A stretch of 37,465 bases of DNA, taken from assembly GCF_937875265.1 (NCBI RefSeq), contig NZ_CALLXM010000007.1:1-37465 (forward strand). The letters are read 5' to 3'. Below, in pieces: positions 1 through 8,160 of the stretch (positions are counted from its first letter, which is position 1; each line of letters starts with the position of its first letter). This stretch comes from an uncultured Acetobacter sp. GTDB taxonomy: Bacteria > Pseudomonadota > Alphaproteobacteria > Acetobacterales > Acetobacteraceae. A model generated the notes under the pieces. The model searched no databases and had not been told where the DNA came from. It worked only from the letters and a program-made list of their open reading frames with translations. A program made the position numbers and the translations under genes.

Positions 1-557
1 AGAGAAGACCAGAACGTGCCCATTTCCCCAATGCGCGGAATGGCGAAACTGGCAAACAGAGAGCCCAGCGTGGGAAGGCCTCCAGAGAAAGCAAACCAGA
101 ACCAGCCGGCAGCAGACCCAAGCTGGCGCGCAGGCGTTGCCGCTGCAATCCACACCAGAAAGCCATAAGCAAACAGCGGATACCCCAGACCACGGGCGGT
201 ATAAGCCACCATCATCATCTGATAGTTATTCGGCTGAAGGCCCAGCACCAAGAACAGGACCTCAAAAACACCCCAGATCCAAAGGCCGGCCCACATGACT
301 TTCTTAGGGCCCCACATGTCAGACAACGGGCCTGACAGCCAGGATGAGATGGAAACAGCAACACCATAAATGGTAAACAGCAGTGCAACACGTGTGGAGG
401 ACTGCCCCTGCCCTTCCAGGTACGGTGCCAGATAACCGGCCTCAACCCCGTCCCCAACCATGAAAAGCAAAAGCCCTACAAATCCCCAAAGCAAGGGACG
501 TGGTATGCCCATCCTATCTATAAAATGTGGTTTTTCCTGCTGCGTCGCTGTCTGCAT
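1..557 (-). CDS. MFS transporter, polyol permease (RbtT/DalT/CsbX-like), 3' end cut by window edge
   Basis: The first 185 residues of a major facilitator superfamily permease of the inner membrane are present; the rest lies beyond position 1. The start is the ATG at 557-555, preceded by AGGAG nine bases upstream. After a short charged N-terminus come hydrophobic segments at about residues 20-42, 57-75, 88-108, 115-138 and 150-172. A typical MFS loop signature GPLSDMWGPKK lies between the second and third. The early motif MVGDGVEAGYLAPYL resembles ribitol/arabitol permeases and CsbX, so polyol uptake is the best guess, fitting sugar-alcohol use by acetic acid bacteria. The substrate itself cannot be read from this fragment. 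It follows rplQ on the same strand after 319 nt and hairpins, so it is probably a separate transcription unit. Confidence 0.85.
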   Translation of the reverse strand, partial: MQTATQQEKPHFIDRMGIPRPLLWGFVGLLLFMVGDGVEAGYLAPYLEGQGQSSTRVALLFTIYGVAVSISSWLSGPLSDMWGPKKVMWAGLWIWGVFEVLFLVLGLQPNNYQMMMVAYTARGLGYPLFAYGFLVWIAAATPARQLGSAAGWFWFAFSGGLPTLGSLFASFAIPRIGEMGTFWSS

Positions 558-876
558 TACTATGCTCTCCTGACATGCGGTGACGGCACGTATAAGACAC
601 CTCGCATCATTGCGGGGGCTTTGGGCTCATCACCATACGGACCCTTGCGGGAGTGCTCGCAAAGACCCGAAAAAAACGATTTTTGGTTGGGTATCCGTCA
701 GACTTCAAACGGAACAAACAGATCGTGAGATCTCACCCATACAGCCTTACGGACGGAGCAAAACTCAACATCCGGGCTGATAAAAACGCCCACTGTGTGT
801 AGACGCCTCTGCCAGAGCGGCAGAGGAGACCGGCATGAAGAAGCCGGCCTCCCAAATCAAAATCTGAAAGCCTTAA
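558..876. other. Intergenic region between rplQ and the MFS gene
   Basis: These 319 bases hold no convincing gene. Next to rplQ are two hairpins (806-847) that probably end the ribosomal operon. Further on are a 12-base perfect palindrome (725-736), an A/T-rich stretch around 669-684, and the ribosome binding site of the MFS gene. I see no good -35/-10 pair for the MFS gene. Short open frames here lack ribosome binding sites and recognisable products. Confidence 0.6.
806..847 (-). terminator. Tandem hairpins after rplQ, probable operon terminator
   Basis: Reading the minus strand after the rplQ stop, a 5-bp stem (830-834 with 843-847) is followed by a perfect 8-bp stem CCTCTGCC/GGCAGAGG with a 5-base loop (806-826). 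The only T-run, five bases, is at about 782-786, some 20 bases past the second stem. This is therefore weaker than a textbook intrinsic terminator. Its position at the end of the alpha operon supports the role. Confidence 0.45.
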
Positions 877-1302
877 TTAGGCTGCCAGATCCTGCGATTC
901 CGTCACTTCCGGACGGGGGCCGCTATCAAGGCCCTTTACGCTGATATCGCGGTCGATCAGTTCGATCACAGCCATGTCAGCAGCATCGCCATAACGCATG
1001 CCAGCACGCATTACCCGGGCATACCCACCGGAACGGCCTTTGTAGCGCTCAGCAATCGCAGAGAACAGTTTCTTCACGATCACATCGTCACGCAGCATTG
1101 CATACGCCTGACGACGAGCATGCAGATCACCACGTTTGCCCAGCGTAATCAGCTTTTCGACGACGGGACGGAGTTCCTTCGCCTTGGGCAGAGTGGTTGT
1201 GATCTGCTCGTGTTTGATAAGAGCAACGGCCATGTTGCGAAACATTGCCGCGCGGTGAGAAGAGGTTACGCCGAGCTTTCTGCCGGCCATCCGGTGACGC
1301 AT
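877..1302 (-). CDS. rplQ: 50S ribosomal protein L17
   Basis: L17 (141 aa) is a large-subunit protein near the peptide exit tunnel. The N-terminus MRHRMAGRKLGVTSSHR and the following block with RNMAVALI and LPKAKELRPVVEKLITLGK are diagnostic. The core ends near residue 117 (AVIELIDRD), and the last 20 or so residues form an acidic, low-conservation tail that makes it longer than the E. coli protein; such tails are common in alphaproteobacteria. It is the last gene of the rpsM-rpsK-rpoA-rplQ series, starting 30 nt after rpoA, and is followed by hairpins that probably end the transcript. Confidence 0.97.
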   Translation of the reverse strand: MRHRMAGRKLGVTSSHRAAMFRNMAVALIKHEQITTTLPKAKELRPVVEKLITLGKRGDLHARRQAYAMLRDDVIVKKLFSAIAERYKGRSGGYARVMRAGMRYGDAADMAVIELIDRDISVKGLDSGPRPEVTESQDLAA

Positions 1303-1332
1303 AGTTCAGTTCCTAGTCAGTAAGACGTGGGC

Positions 1333-2352
1333 TTAGAACGGCTCATCAAGCCGTTTTGCCAGGTCTTCAATATTTTCCGGCGGCCAAGCCGGCACATTCA
1401 TACCCAGAGAAAGCCCCATGGAGGTCAGGACTTCCTTGATCTCGTTCAGAGACTTACGCCCAAAGTTCGGAGTGCGCAGCATTTCCTGCTCGCTCTTCTG
1501 GACCAGGTCCCCGATATAGATGATATTGTCGTTCTTCAGGCAGTTTGCGCTACGAACAGACAGTTCAAGCTCATCAACCTTACGGAGCAGGTTACGGTTG
1601 AAGGGCAGGTCATCCTGCGGTTCTTCAGCCTGAACCGGACGAGGCTCATCAAAGTTAATGAACAGCTGCAGCTGATCCTGAAGGATTCGGGCAGCGAGAG
1701 CAACGGCATCTTCCGGCGTGATGGCGCCGTTGGTTTCTACCGTAAGCAGCAGCTTATCAAAGTCAGTTACCTGCCCAACGCGGGTCGGCTCAACTTTGTA
1801 GGACACGCGCTTGACCGGGGAATAGATGGCATCAATCGGGATAAGACCAATCGGTGCATCTTCCGGACGGTTGGCAGCGGCAGGGACATAACCCTTGCCC
1901 ATGTTCACCACGAATTCCATGCCCAGCTTCACGCCGTCATCCAGCGTGCAGATGACCAGATCAGGATTCATGACTTCAATGTCATGCCCGGTCTGAATCT
2001 GGCCGGCACGAACTTCACCGGGGCCAGTGGCCGTCAGCACCATGCGCTTCGGACCCTCACCATGCATACGCAGGGCAAGCTGTTTGATGTTAAGGACAAT
2101 GTCCGTCACATCTTCACGCACGCCAGCGACGGAAGAGAACTCATGCAGGACGCCGTCAATCTGCACTGCCGTAACAGCAGCCCCCTGCAGGGAAGACAGA
2201 AGCACGCGACGCAGGGCGTTGCCCAGTGTCATACCAAAACCGCGTTCAAGCGGCTCTGCTACAACTGTCGCAATACGTGTCGGTTCCACGCCGGATTCGA
2301 CTTCAAGCTTTTCGGGCTTGATCAGAGATTGCCAGTTTTTCTGAAGGACCAA
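1333..2352 (-). CDS. rpoA: DNA-directed RNA polymerase subunit alpha
   Basis: The alpha subunit (339 aa) dimerises to nucleate assembly of core RNA polymerase. The N-terminal domain (about 1-235) carries the dimer/assembly motif LGNALRRVLLSS at 43-54. A linker rich in acidic residues and proline leads to the C-terminal domain (about 255-325). R267 in VRSANCLK matches E. coli R265, the key UP-element DNA contact, and FGRKSLNEIKEVL forms the second helix-hairpin-helix. Length and motifs are normal for alphaproteobacteria. It lies between rpsK (112 nt upstream) and rplQ, the usual alpha-operon place. Confidence 0.98.
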   Translation of the reverse strand: MVLQKNWQSLIKPEKLEVESGVEPTRIATVVAEPLERGFGMTLGNALRRVLLSSLQGAAVTAVQIDGVLHEFSSVAGVREDVTDIVLNIKQLALRMHGEGPKRMVLTATGPGEVRAGQIQTGHDIEVMNPDLVICTLDDGVKLGMEFVVNMGKGYVPAAANRPEDAPIGLIPIDAIYSPVKRVSYKVEPTRVGQVTDFDKLLLTVETNGAITPEDAVALAARILQDQLQLFINFDEPRPVQAEEPQDDLPFNRNLLRKVDELELSVRSANCLKNDNIIYIGDLVQKSEQEMLRTPNFGRKSLNEIKEVLTSMGLSLGMNVPAWPPENIEDLAKRLDEPF

Positions 2353-2464
2353 GGTACCGGCCTTTCAATATGAAAAAACACTGCGAATGCAGCGATTTCT
2401 CAGAAAATTAACAGAACAGCGGAAAGACGGCGGCTACAGTAACGTAGCCGCACACCCTCAATGC

Positions 2465-2857
2465 TTAGACGCGACGACGCTTACGCGGACGGCAGCCGTT
2501 GTGCGGCACCGGGGTCATGTCACGGATAGAGGTGATGGAAAAACCGACAGCCTGCAGAGCACGCAGAGCGCTTTCACGCCCTGACCCAGGACCAGATACT
2601 TCGATTTCCAGCGTTTCCATGCCGTGTTCACGAGCCTTGCGGCCTGCGTCTTCAGCAGCAACCTGCGCCGCATACGGCGTAGACTTACGGGAGCCTTTGA
2701 AGCCCTGAGCGCCAGCAGAAGACCAGGAAATTGTATTTCCCTGGGCATCAGCAATGGTGATCATGGTGTTGTTAAACGTAGACAGAACATGTGCCACGCC
2801 AGAAATGATGTTTTTGCGCTCTTTTTTACGAATACGCGGTGTAGCGGCTTTCGCCAT
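2465..2857 (-). CDS. rpsK: 30S ribosomal protein S11
   Basis: S11 (130 aa) sits on the platform of the small subunit beside the mRNA exit (E site). The motifs HVLSTFNNTMITI, GFKGSRKSTPYAAQ and the basic C-terminus NGCRPRKRRRV identify it. Full length. It starts 67 nt after rpsM and is followed by rpoA, the standard alpha-operon order. The gap to rpoA is 112 nt, with no clear terminator. Confidence 0.97.
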   Translation of the reverse strand: MAKAATPRIRKKERKNIISGVAHVLSTFNNTMITIADAQGNTISWSSAGAQGFKGSRKSTPYAAQVAAEDAGRKAREHGMETLEIEVSGPGSGRESALRALQAVGFSITSIRDMTPVPHNGCRPRKRRRV

Positions 2858-2924
2858 TGTTTTCCTACCTCAGTCCCTGCCCAGAAGCCCGCAAAAGCCG
2901 TCCGGAAATCCTCAATAACTCAGA

Positions 2925-3302
2925 TTAACGCGTAGCTTTCTTTTTGCCCGCGATAGCCACTGCCTTACCTTTACGGGTACGGGCGTTCGTGTGGGTTCTC
3001 TGACCATGCACAGGCAGACCGCGACGGTGACGAAGACCGCGGTAGCAACCCAGATCCATCAGACGCTTGATGTTCATTGCGACTTCACGACGCAGATCAC
3101 CTTCAACGCGATAGTCGTTGTCAATCAGCTCACGCAGCTTTGCGATTTCGTCATCGCTCAGCTCGTTAACCCGCTTTGCATCGGCAATGCCAACTTTCTC
3201 GCAGATCTGAGCTGCTTTGGTTGCGCCAATTCCGAAAATATACTGAAGCCCGATAACAACCCGTTTGTTTGTCGGGACATTCACGCCGGCAATACGTGCC
3301 AC
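2925..3302 (-). CDS. rpsM: 30S ribosomal protein S13
   Basis: S13 (125 aa) is in the small-subunit head and bridges to the 50S subunit. The N-terminus MARIAGVNVPTNKR, the helix-two-turn-helix with GIGATKAAQICEKVGI, and the tail GLRHRRGLPVHGQRTHTN are typical. It is the first gene of the alpha series, 137 nt after adk, and that gap contains a promoter candidate. rpmJ (L36), which precedes rpsM in gammaproteobacteria and Gram-positives, is absent here, as in other alphaproteobacteria. Confidence 0.97.
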   Translation of the reverse strand: MARIAGVNVPTNKRVVIGLQYIFGIGATKAAQICEKVGIADAKRVNELSDDEIAKLRELIDNDYRVEGDLRREVAMNIKRLMDLGCYRGLRHRRGLPVHGQRTHTNARTRKGKAVAIAGKKKATR

Positions 3303-3382
3303 GCCTTACACTCCTGTCGGTCCAACTCTATGGTCGAACACTCTGGCATCCCCATGGATGCATGATTTCAATCAGTGGCCGC

Positions 3383-3411
3383 GAAATATACCGGCCACCC
3401 GCACAAGTCAA
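3383..3411 (-). promoter_or_regulatory. Candidate promoter of the alpha operon (rpsM-rpsK-rpoA-rplQ)
   Basis: In the 137-nt adk-rpsM gap the minus strand reads TTGACT (3411-3406), matching five of six bases of a -35 box. It is followed by TATTTC at 17-nt spacing (3388-3383) or the better match TATATT at 15-nt spacing (3390-3385). Transcription would start roughly 75 nt before rpsM. A 7-bp stem (3375-3381 with 3392-3398) overlaps the -10 region. The call rests on sequence match and position only. Confidence 0.4.
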
Positions 3412-3439
3412 CGAAAACAGATCACTTTTTAGTGAGCTG

Positions 3440-4090
3440 TCACTTTCCCGCCATGACAGCTTCAATGTCTGCCGTGACCTGAGCGGTCGGAAGCATTCCA
3501 TTAATTTTGTAAAGCCGTCCGGTTTTTTCGTAAAAAGGAAGAATCGGAGCCGTAAGATTCCGGTATTCCTTCAGGCGCTCAACAACTGTTTCACGCTTGT
3601 CATCCGCCCGACGCTTGAATTCATGGCTTCCGCACACATCACACTCTCCATCCTTCTGAGGGGGCTTGGAGACTTCGTTGTACGTCGCGCCACACTTACC
3701 GCACGTAAAGCGACCAGAGATTCTGTCTGCCAGAATGCCTTCATCAACATCCAGAAACAGAACCACATCTATTTTCTTATTTTCAGCAGAAAGCATCTTA
3801 TCCAATGCATCTGCCTGCCCGAGCGTGCGTGGGAATCCATCCAGGATGAACCCTTTCGCGCAATCAGGCTGAGCAATTCGAGAGTGCAGCATAGCAATAA
3901 TCAGCTCATCAGGAACCAGTCGCCCGGCAACCATGAGTGATTTTGCCTGTTTCCCGATGTCAGAGCCACGCGCCACTTCCGCGCGTAGCATGTCACCAGT
4001 TGAGATCTGCACCAGCCCGTACTGCTCTTCAAGCCGCTTAGACTGCGTTCCCTTCCCGGCACCGGGAGGCCCCAGAAAAATAACGTTCAT
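3440..4090 (-). CDS. adk: Adenylate kinase with zinc-binding LID
   Basis: This cytosolic enzyme (216 aa) catalyses ATP + AMP = 2 ADP, balancing adenylate pools. The P-loop GPPGAGKGT is at residues 7-15, the AMP-binding segment STGDMLRAEV at about 30-39, and FILDGFPRT at 81-89. The LID has four cysteines, C130/C133 and C150/C153, so it is the long, zinc-binding type; E. coli Adk lacks these cysteines. The start ATG overlaps the secY stop by four bases (ATGA), implying translational coupling. Placement directly after secY is usual in alphaproteobacteria. Confidence 0.97.
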   Translation of the reverse strand: MNVIFLGPPGAGKGTQSKRLEEQYGLVQISTGDMLRAEVARGSDIGKQAKSLMVAGRLVPDELIIAMLHSRIAQPDCAKGFILDGFPRTLGQADALDKMLSAENKKIDVVLFLDVDEGILADRISGRFTCGKCGATYNEVSKPPQKDGECDVCGSHEFKRRADDKRETVVERLKEYRNLTAPILPFYEKTGRLYKINGMLPTAQVTADIEAVMAGK

Positions 4091-5445
4091 CGTCTGATAA
4101 TCCTCTGCTTCTTGCTGCCGCGTGAACGGCGCATCAGCCCCTGATACTGGTGTGCAACAAGATGCGACTGCACCTGCGTCACGGTATCAATCGTTACCGA
4201 TACGATAATGATCAGGCTTGTGCCGCCGAAGTAGAATGGCACGTTATAACGACTGATCAGAATCTGTGGCAGCAAACACACAAGAACCATATAGGCCGCG
4301 CCAATTGTGGTCAGGCGCGTGAGAATCTTATCGAAATAGGTCGCTGTTGCAGCACCCGGTCGAATACCCGGAATAAACCCGCCCTGCTTGCGCAGATTAT
4401 CTGCCGTTTCTGCAGGATTGAACGTAACTGCCGCATAGAAATACGAGAAAAATACGATCATCGCCGCATAGAACAGCATATAAAGCGGTTGCCCCTGCCC
4501 CATCTCCTCACCCAGAAACGAAAGCCATCCCGGCATGGACTTACCGTTCATGAAGCCGGAAATCGTAACGGGGATCAGCAGCACAGATGATGCGAAAATA
4601 GGCGGAATAACACCCGCTGTATTCACTTTAAGAGGCATATGGGTGGTATCCCCCCCAAACATCCTCTGTCCCATCTGGCGCTTGGGATACTGGATAACAA
4701 CGCGCCTCTGCGCCTGCTCCATGAACACGATGAACGTAATGGTCACCGCGGCAAGAACAAGAAACACCAGCACGAAAAAGGGTGAAAGCGCGCCCGTGTA
4801 GCCAAGCTGGAACAAGCTTGCCATCGCGTGCGGCAGGTTCGCCACAATACCAGCAAAGATAATCAGCGAGATTCCATTCCCAACACCTCGGGACGTAATC
4901 TGCTCACCCAGCCACATCAGGAACATGGTGCCACCCACCAGGGTAATCACACAGGATGCCAGAAAGAAGAGGCCAGGATTAACAACCGCGGATCCTGCTG
5001 CGCTATGCATGCTCTCAAGCCCTACAGCGATGCCGTATGCCTGGAACAAAGCAATAAAAACAGTAAGATAGCGGGTGTACTGATTAAGCTTTTTCCGCCC
5101 CTGCTCGCCTTCTTTCTTCAAGGCTTCCAGAGAAGGAACAGCCGTAGACATCAGCTGCACGATAATCGAAGCAGAGATGTAGGGCATGATATTCAGGGCA
5201 AAAACGGTCATACGCCCAAGCGCACCACCGGTGAACATGTTAAACATGCCCAGAATACCACCCTGATGCTGGGCCAGCAGCTGCCCCATTACCGTAGCAT
5301 CTACACCCGGAACCGGAATATATGTGCCCAAACGGTAAATGATCAACGCACCAAGGGTAAACCAAATCCGCTTTTTGAGTTCGGTTGCCTTGGCAAAGGA
5401 GCCCACATTGAAGTTGGCAGCCAACTGTTCGGCCGCGGAAGCCAT
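4087..5445 (-). CDS. secY: Protein translocase subunit SecY
   Basis: SecY (452 aa) forms the protein-conducting channel of the inner membrane together with SecE and SecG. About ten hydrophobic segments are visible, starting with IWFTLGALIIYRLGTYIPVPG (about residues 27-47) and the plug region after it. The motif LEALKKEGEQGRKKLNQYTR and the arginine-rich cytosolic loop with QYPKRQ are characteristic. The C-terminus is basic (RRSRGSKKQRIIRR). It lies 136 nt after rplO and is coupled to adk by an ATGA overlap. secE is not in the window. Confidence 0.98.
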   Translation of the reverse strand: MASAAEQLAANFNVGSFAKATELKKRIWFTLGALIIYRLGTYIPVPGVDATVMGQLLAQHQGGILGMFNMFTGGALGRMTVFALNIMPYISASIIVQLMSTAVPSLEALKKEGEQGRKKLNQYTRYLTVFIALFQAYGIAVGLESMHSAAGSAVVNPGLFFLASCVITLVGGTMFLMWLGEQITSRGVGNGISLIIFAGIVANLPHAMASLFQLGYTGALSPFFVLVFLVLAAVTITFIVFMEQAQRRVVIQYPKRQMGQRMFGGDTTHMPLKVNTAGVIPPIFASSVLLIPVTISGFMNGKSMPGWLSFLGEEMGQGQPLYMLFYAAMIVFFSYFYAAVTFNPAETADNLRKQGGFIPGIRPGAATATYFDKILTRLTTIGAAYMVLVCLLPQILISRYNVPFYFGGTSLIIIVSVTIDTVTQVQSHLVAHQYQGLMRRSRGSKKQRIIRR

Positions 5446-5581
5446 GCATCCGTCCTTTCACACAAACAGCGCCACCACATAACGCGGGACGCTGTCATGA
5501 TAGTCTAAGAGTTAACCCAGACCACATCTGGAGACGCATCGATCAGGAGAACAGTAAAGAACTGCTCCCCTAACCAAAACA

Positions 5582-6073
5582 TCAGGATGCGCTGGCTTCA
5601 GCAGCCTTCGGAGCCACCAGGACCTTGATGGACCCGCCAGCTTTTTCAATTGCTGCCACTGCAGAAGCAGAAGCACCAGACACTTCAAACGTGACAGCGC
5701 GCGTCAGTTCGCCTTCAGACAGAATGCGGACACCAGCATACTTGCCCGTGCCAACCAGCCCTGCGTTCTTCAGCGTTTCTTCCGTCACAGCCGCGCCAGC
5801 TTCAAGTTTACCATCAGCAAAGGCTTTTTCGATCGCACCGAGGTTAACCGGAGCATAAACCTTGCGGAAGATGTTTTTGAAGCCACGTTTCGGCAGACGA
5901 CGATAGATAGGCAGCTGACCACCTTCGAAGCCGTTCAGGGACACGCCTTCACGCGCTTTCTGCCCCTTAACACCACGACCAGAAGTCTTGCCTTTACCAG
6001 AACCAATACCACGACCGAGGCGCTTTTTACGATAACGAGAGCCTTCGTTATCACGCAGTTCGTTCAGATTCAT
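5582..6073 (-). CDS. rplO: 50S ribosomal protein L15
   Basis: L15 (163 aa) is a late-assembling large-subunit protein whose extended N-terminus threads into 23S rRNA. The glycine/lysine-rich stretch RLGRGIGSGKGKTSGRGVKG (residues 19-38) and GGQLPIYRRLPKRGF identify it. The C-terminal globular part runs from about 75, and the last dozen residues are alanine-rich. It begins one base after the rpmD stop. The following 136-nt gap to secY contains only an imperfect stem and no strong terminator, so secY-adk are probably co-transcribed with it. Confidence 0.97.
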   Translation of the reverse strand: MNLNELRDNEGSRYRKKRLGRGIGSGKGKTSGRGVKGQKAREGVSLNGFEGGQLPIYRRLPKRGFKNIFRKVYAPVNLGAIEKAFADGKLEAGAAVTEETLKNAGLVGTGKYAGVRILSEGELTRAVTFEVSGASASAVAAIEKAGGSIKVLVAPKAAEASAS

Positions 6074-6074
6074 A

Positions 6075-6260
6075 TCAATCCTCCACCTTCACGAGGTGGG
6101 CCACCTTACGGACCATACCGCGGGTTGAGGGGGTATCTTCCAACACCCGCTCACGACCGATCTTGTTCAGTCCGAGACCCACAAGGGTCTCTTTCTGACC
6201 AGGCTTGCGACCGTTACCGGACGCAATCTGGATGACTTTAAACGTTTTGATCTCAGGCAT
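6075..6260 (-). CDS. rpmD: 50S ribosomal protein L30
   Basis: L30 (61 aa) is a small large-subunit protein. The real start is the ATG at 6260-6258 giving MPEIKTFKVIQI; a longer reading frame extends to 6356 but its extra residues come from inside rpsE and do not match L30. With this start the gene overlaps the rpsE 3' end by eight bases, consistent with coupled translation. The motifs QKETLVGLGLNKIGR and STRGMVRKVAHLVKVE are diagnostic. L30 is present in most alphaproteobacteria in this rpsE-rpmD-rplO position. Confidence 0.96.
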   Translation of the reverse strand: MPEIKTFKVIQIASGNGRKPGQKETLVGLGLNKIGRERVLEDTPSTRGMVRKVAHLVKVED

Positions 6261-6831
6261 CTGCAGCCTCCACAGCCGAAGCGGCCTGGTCGCGCTTACC
6301 GAAGATTTCAGCAACCTTCTTACCACGACGATTGGCCACAGAACGCGGGCTAGCACACCGTTCCAGCGCCGCGAACGTCGCCTTCACCATATTGTGCGGG
6401 TTACGGGTCCCAAGGGACTTTGCAACCACATCGTTAATGCCCAGGCTTTCAAACACAGCACGCATCGGGCCGCCAGCAATAATCCCCGTCCCTGCTTCAG
6501 CAGAGCGCAGGATAACTTTACCGGCACCAAAGTGACCAGCCACATCATGATGCAGCGTACGGCCTTCCTTCATCGGCACCCGGATCATACCACGTTTGGC
6601 ACGTTCCGTAGCCTTGCGGATGGCTTCAGGCACTTCACGGGCTTTACCAGCACCATACCCAACGCGGCCTTTCTGGTCACCAACGACAACCAGAGCAGCG
6701 AAGGCAAAACGCCGACCACCCTTAACGACCTTAGCAACGCGATTGATGGTTACCAGTTTATCAACCAGCTCATCGCCATCACGTTCACGATCACGGCCGC
6801 CTCGACCGCCTTCTCTTGGTTCACGAGCCAT
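6253..6831 (-). CDS. rpsE: 30S ribosomal protein S5
   Basis: S5 (192 aa) helps control decoding fidelity and mRNA entry. A charged, disordered N-terminal tail rich in R, G and D (about 1-20) precedes the double-stranded-RNA-binding fold, with KVVKGGRRFAFAALVVVGD and GYGAGKAREVPEAIRKA. The C-terminal domain holds LRSAEAGTGIIAGGPMRAV. The tail and the C-terminal extension make it longer than E. coli S5 (167 aa). It follows rplR by 15 nt and overlaps rpmD. Confidence 0.97.
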   Translation of the reverse strand: MAREPREGGRGGRDRERDGDELVDKLVTINRVAKVVKGGRRFAFAALVVVGDQKGRVGYGAGKAREVPEAIRKATERAKRGMIRVPMKEGRTLHHDVAGHFGAGKVILRSAEAGTGIIAGGPMRAVFESLGINDVVAKSLGTRNPHNMVKATFAALERCASPRSVANRRGKKVAEIFGKRDQAASAVEAADA

Positions 6832-6846
6832 TACGTGATCCTTTCC

Positions 6847-7209
6847 TCAGAAGGAGAGACCGCCCTCGCGGGCAGCCTCCGCCAGGGCTTTCACGCGCCC
6901 ATGATAAAGATACGACCCCCTGTCGAAAACAACCTGGGAGACGCCTGCAGCCACAGCACGCTGCGCAACAAGTTTACCAACAGCGTCTGCGCTGTCCTTG
7001 TTGGCACCGCTCTTCAGAGACGGACGAAGTTCTTTATCCAGGCTGGAAGCGGCAGCAAGGGTGCACCCACGCACATCGTCAATGACTTGTGCATAAATGT
7101 TCTTGCCAGACCGGAAGACCGACAAACGCGGACGACCACCAGCCTTGCGACGGAGCTGAAAACGCAGGCGAATACGCCGACGGTTCCGCAGTTCCTGCTG
7201 AGTGCTCAT
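6847..7209 (-). CDS. rplR: 50S ribosomal protein L18
   Basis: L18 (120 aa) binds 5S rRNA together with L5 and is part of the central protuberance. The motif RPRLSVFRSGKNIYAQVIDD and the C-terminal DRGSYLYHGRVKALAEAAREGGL are diagnostic. Its ATG shares one base with the rplF stop (TAATG), a common coupling arrangement. Length is typical. Confidence 0.97.
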   Translation of the reverse strand: MSTQQELRNRRRIRLRFQLRRKAGGRPRLSVFRSGKNIYAQVIDDVRGCTLAAASSLDKELRPSLKSGANKDSADAVGKLVAQRAVAAGVSQVVFDRGSYLYHGRVKALAEAAREGGLSF

Positions 7210-7742
7210 TATTTCTTCTTGCCTTCCTTGCGACGAATGGTTTCCGTCTCATAACGTACTCCCTTGCCTTTATAGGGCTCAGGCTTACGAAAACTGCGAA
7301 TATCAAGAGCAACCTGACCAACGCGTTGTTTGTCGATACCTTCGACAAGAATAGCTGTCGGACGCGGCGTGGAGATCTTGATACCCTGAGGGATCGGATA
7401 AACCACGTCGTGAGAATAGCCCAGGTTCATCACAAGATTAGAACCCTGCACAGCAGCACGATAACCGGTGCCGTTAATCTCAAGAGCCTTTGAGAACCCT
7501 TCAGATACGCCTTTAATTGCTGTTGCAATAAGAGCGCGGGTTGTACCCCACATCATACGAGCCGGCGCTGCTGTCCCAATAGGACGCACCGCGACTTTCC
7601 CGTCTGAAATTTCCGCCTCAATATGAGAGGAAAGCGGCAACGCGAGTTCGCCAAGCTTCCCTTTCGCCTTGAAGACACCGTCTGCAATCGAGACAGTCAC
7701 CCCGGCGGGAACATCAACGGGATATTTGCCTACACGTGACAT
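7209..7742 (-). CDS. rplF: 50S ribosomal protein L6
   Basis: L6 (177 aa) lies near the GTPase-associated region and the sarcin-ricin loop. The start is the ATG at 7742-7740 (MSRVGKYPVDVPAGV), preceded by GAGGAGG; the frame stays open to 7823 but the extra residues belong to rpsH in another frame and no ribosome binding site precedes that codon. The two repeated alpha/beta domains are visible, with GYRAAVQGSNLVMNLGYSH in the second and the C-terminal KPEPYKGKGVRYETE. It is 10 nt after rpsH. Confidence 0.97.
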   Translation of the reverse strand: MSRVGKYPVDVPAGVTVSIADGVFKAKGKLGELALPLSSHIEAEISDGKVAVRPIGTAAPARMMWGTTRALIATAIKGVSEGFSKALEINGTGYRAAVQGSNLVMNLGYSHDVVYPIPQGIKISTPRPTAILVEGIDKQRVGQVALDIRSFRKPEPYKGKGVRYETETIRRKEGKKK

Positions 7743-7752
7743 GTATCCCTCC

Positions 7753-8151
7753 TCAGAACACGCGACAGAGAACTTCGCCGCCAACATTGGCAGCGCGAGC
7801 CTCGACGTCAGACAGAACGCCACGCGGTGTGGACAGGATCGAAACCCCTAGACCAGCACGCACACGCGGCAGTTCTTTGATTTTGGAATACACACGGCGA
7901 CCTGGACGGGACACGCGATGAATTTCCTTAATAACCGGCTCGCCTTCAGAATACTTCAGCTCGATGTGGAGCTGAGTGATGCCTTTGCGAATTTCTTCGT
8001 GTGAATAGCCACGGATGTAGCCTTCACGCTGCAGAGCATCAAGAACATTCGAACGCAGCTTAGAAGCCGGTGACACACAGGAGACGTGACGTGCACGCTG
8101 TGCGTTACGAATACGGGTGAGCATATCACCCAGCGGATCAGAAAGTGACAT
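7753..8151 (-). CDS. rpsH: 30S ribosomal protein S8
   Basis: S8 (132 aa) is a primary 16S rRNA-binding protein; in E. coli it also represses translation of the spc operon. The N-terminus SDPLGDMLTRIRNAQ and the C-terminal GVSILSTPRGVLSDVEAR are family hallmarks, the latter containing the Ser-Thr RNA-binding turn. It starts nine bases after rpsN. I could not identify an S8 operator in the mRNA by eye. Confidence 0.97.
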   Translation of the reverse strand: MSLSDPLGDMLTRIRNAQRARHVSCVSPASKLRSNVLDALQREGYIRGYSHEEIRKGITQLHIELKYSEGEPVIKEIHRVSRPGRRVYSKIKELPRVRAGLGVSILSTPRGVLSDVEARAANVGGEVLCRVF

Positions 8152-8160
8152 TGTGCGCCT

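Noticed and set aside
215..457. Minus-strand 80-codon frame within the MFS gene
   Set aside because: It is cysteine-rich and out of frame with the permease, which reads cleanly through the same bases with membrane segments and the MFS motif.
669..684. A/T-rich stretch with a short AAAAA/TTTTT stem as a terminator
   Set aside because: The stem is only five A-T pairs with no G-C clamp, too weak to call.
1327..2373. Plus-strand frame of about 350 codons opposite rpoA
   Set aside because: rpoA is certain on the minus strand; the plus-strand product resembles nothing and has no supporting signals.
6261..6356. N-terminal extension of L30 to an ATG at 6356
   Set aside because: The extra 32 residues lie inside rpsE and do not resemble L30; the ATG at 6260 gives the conserved N-terminus.
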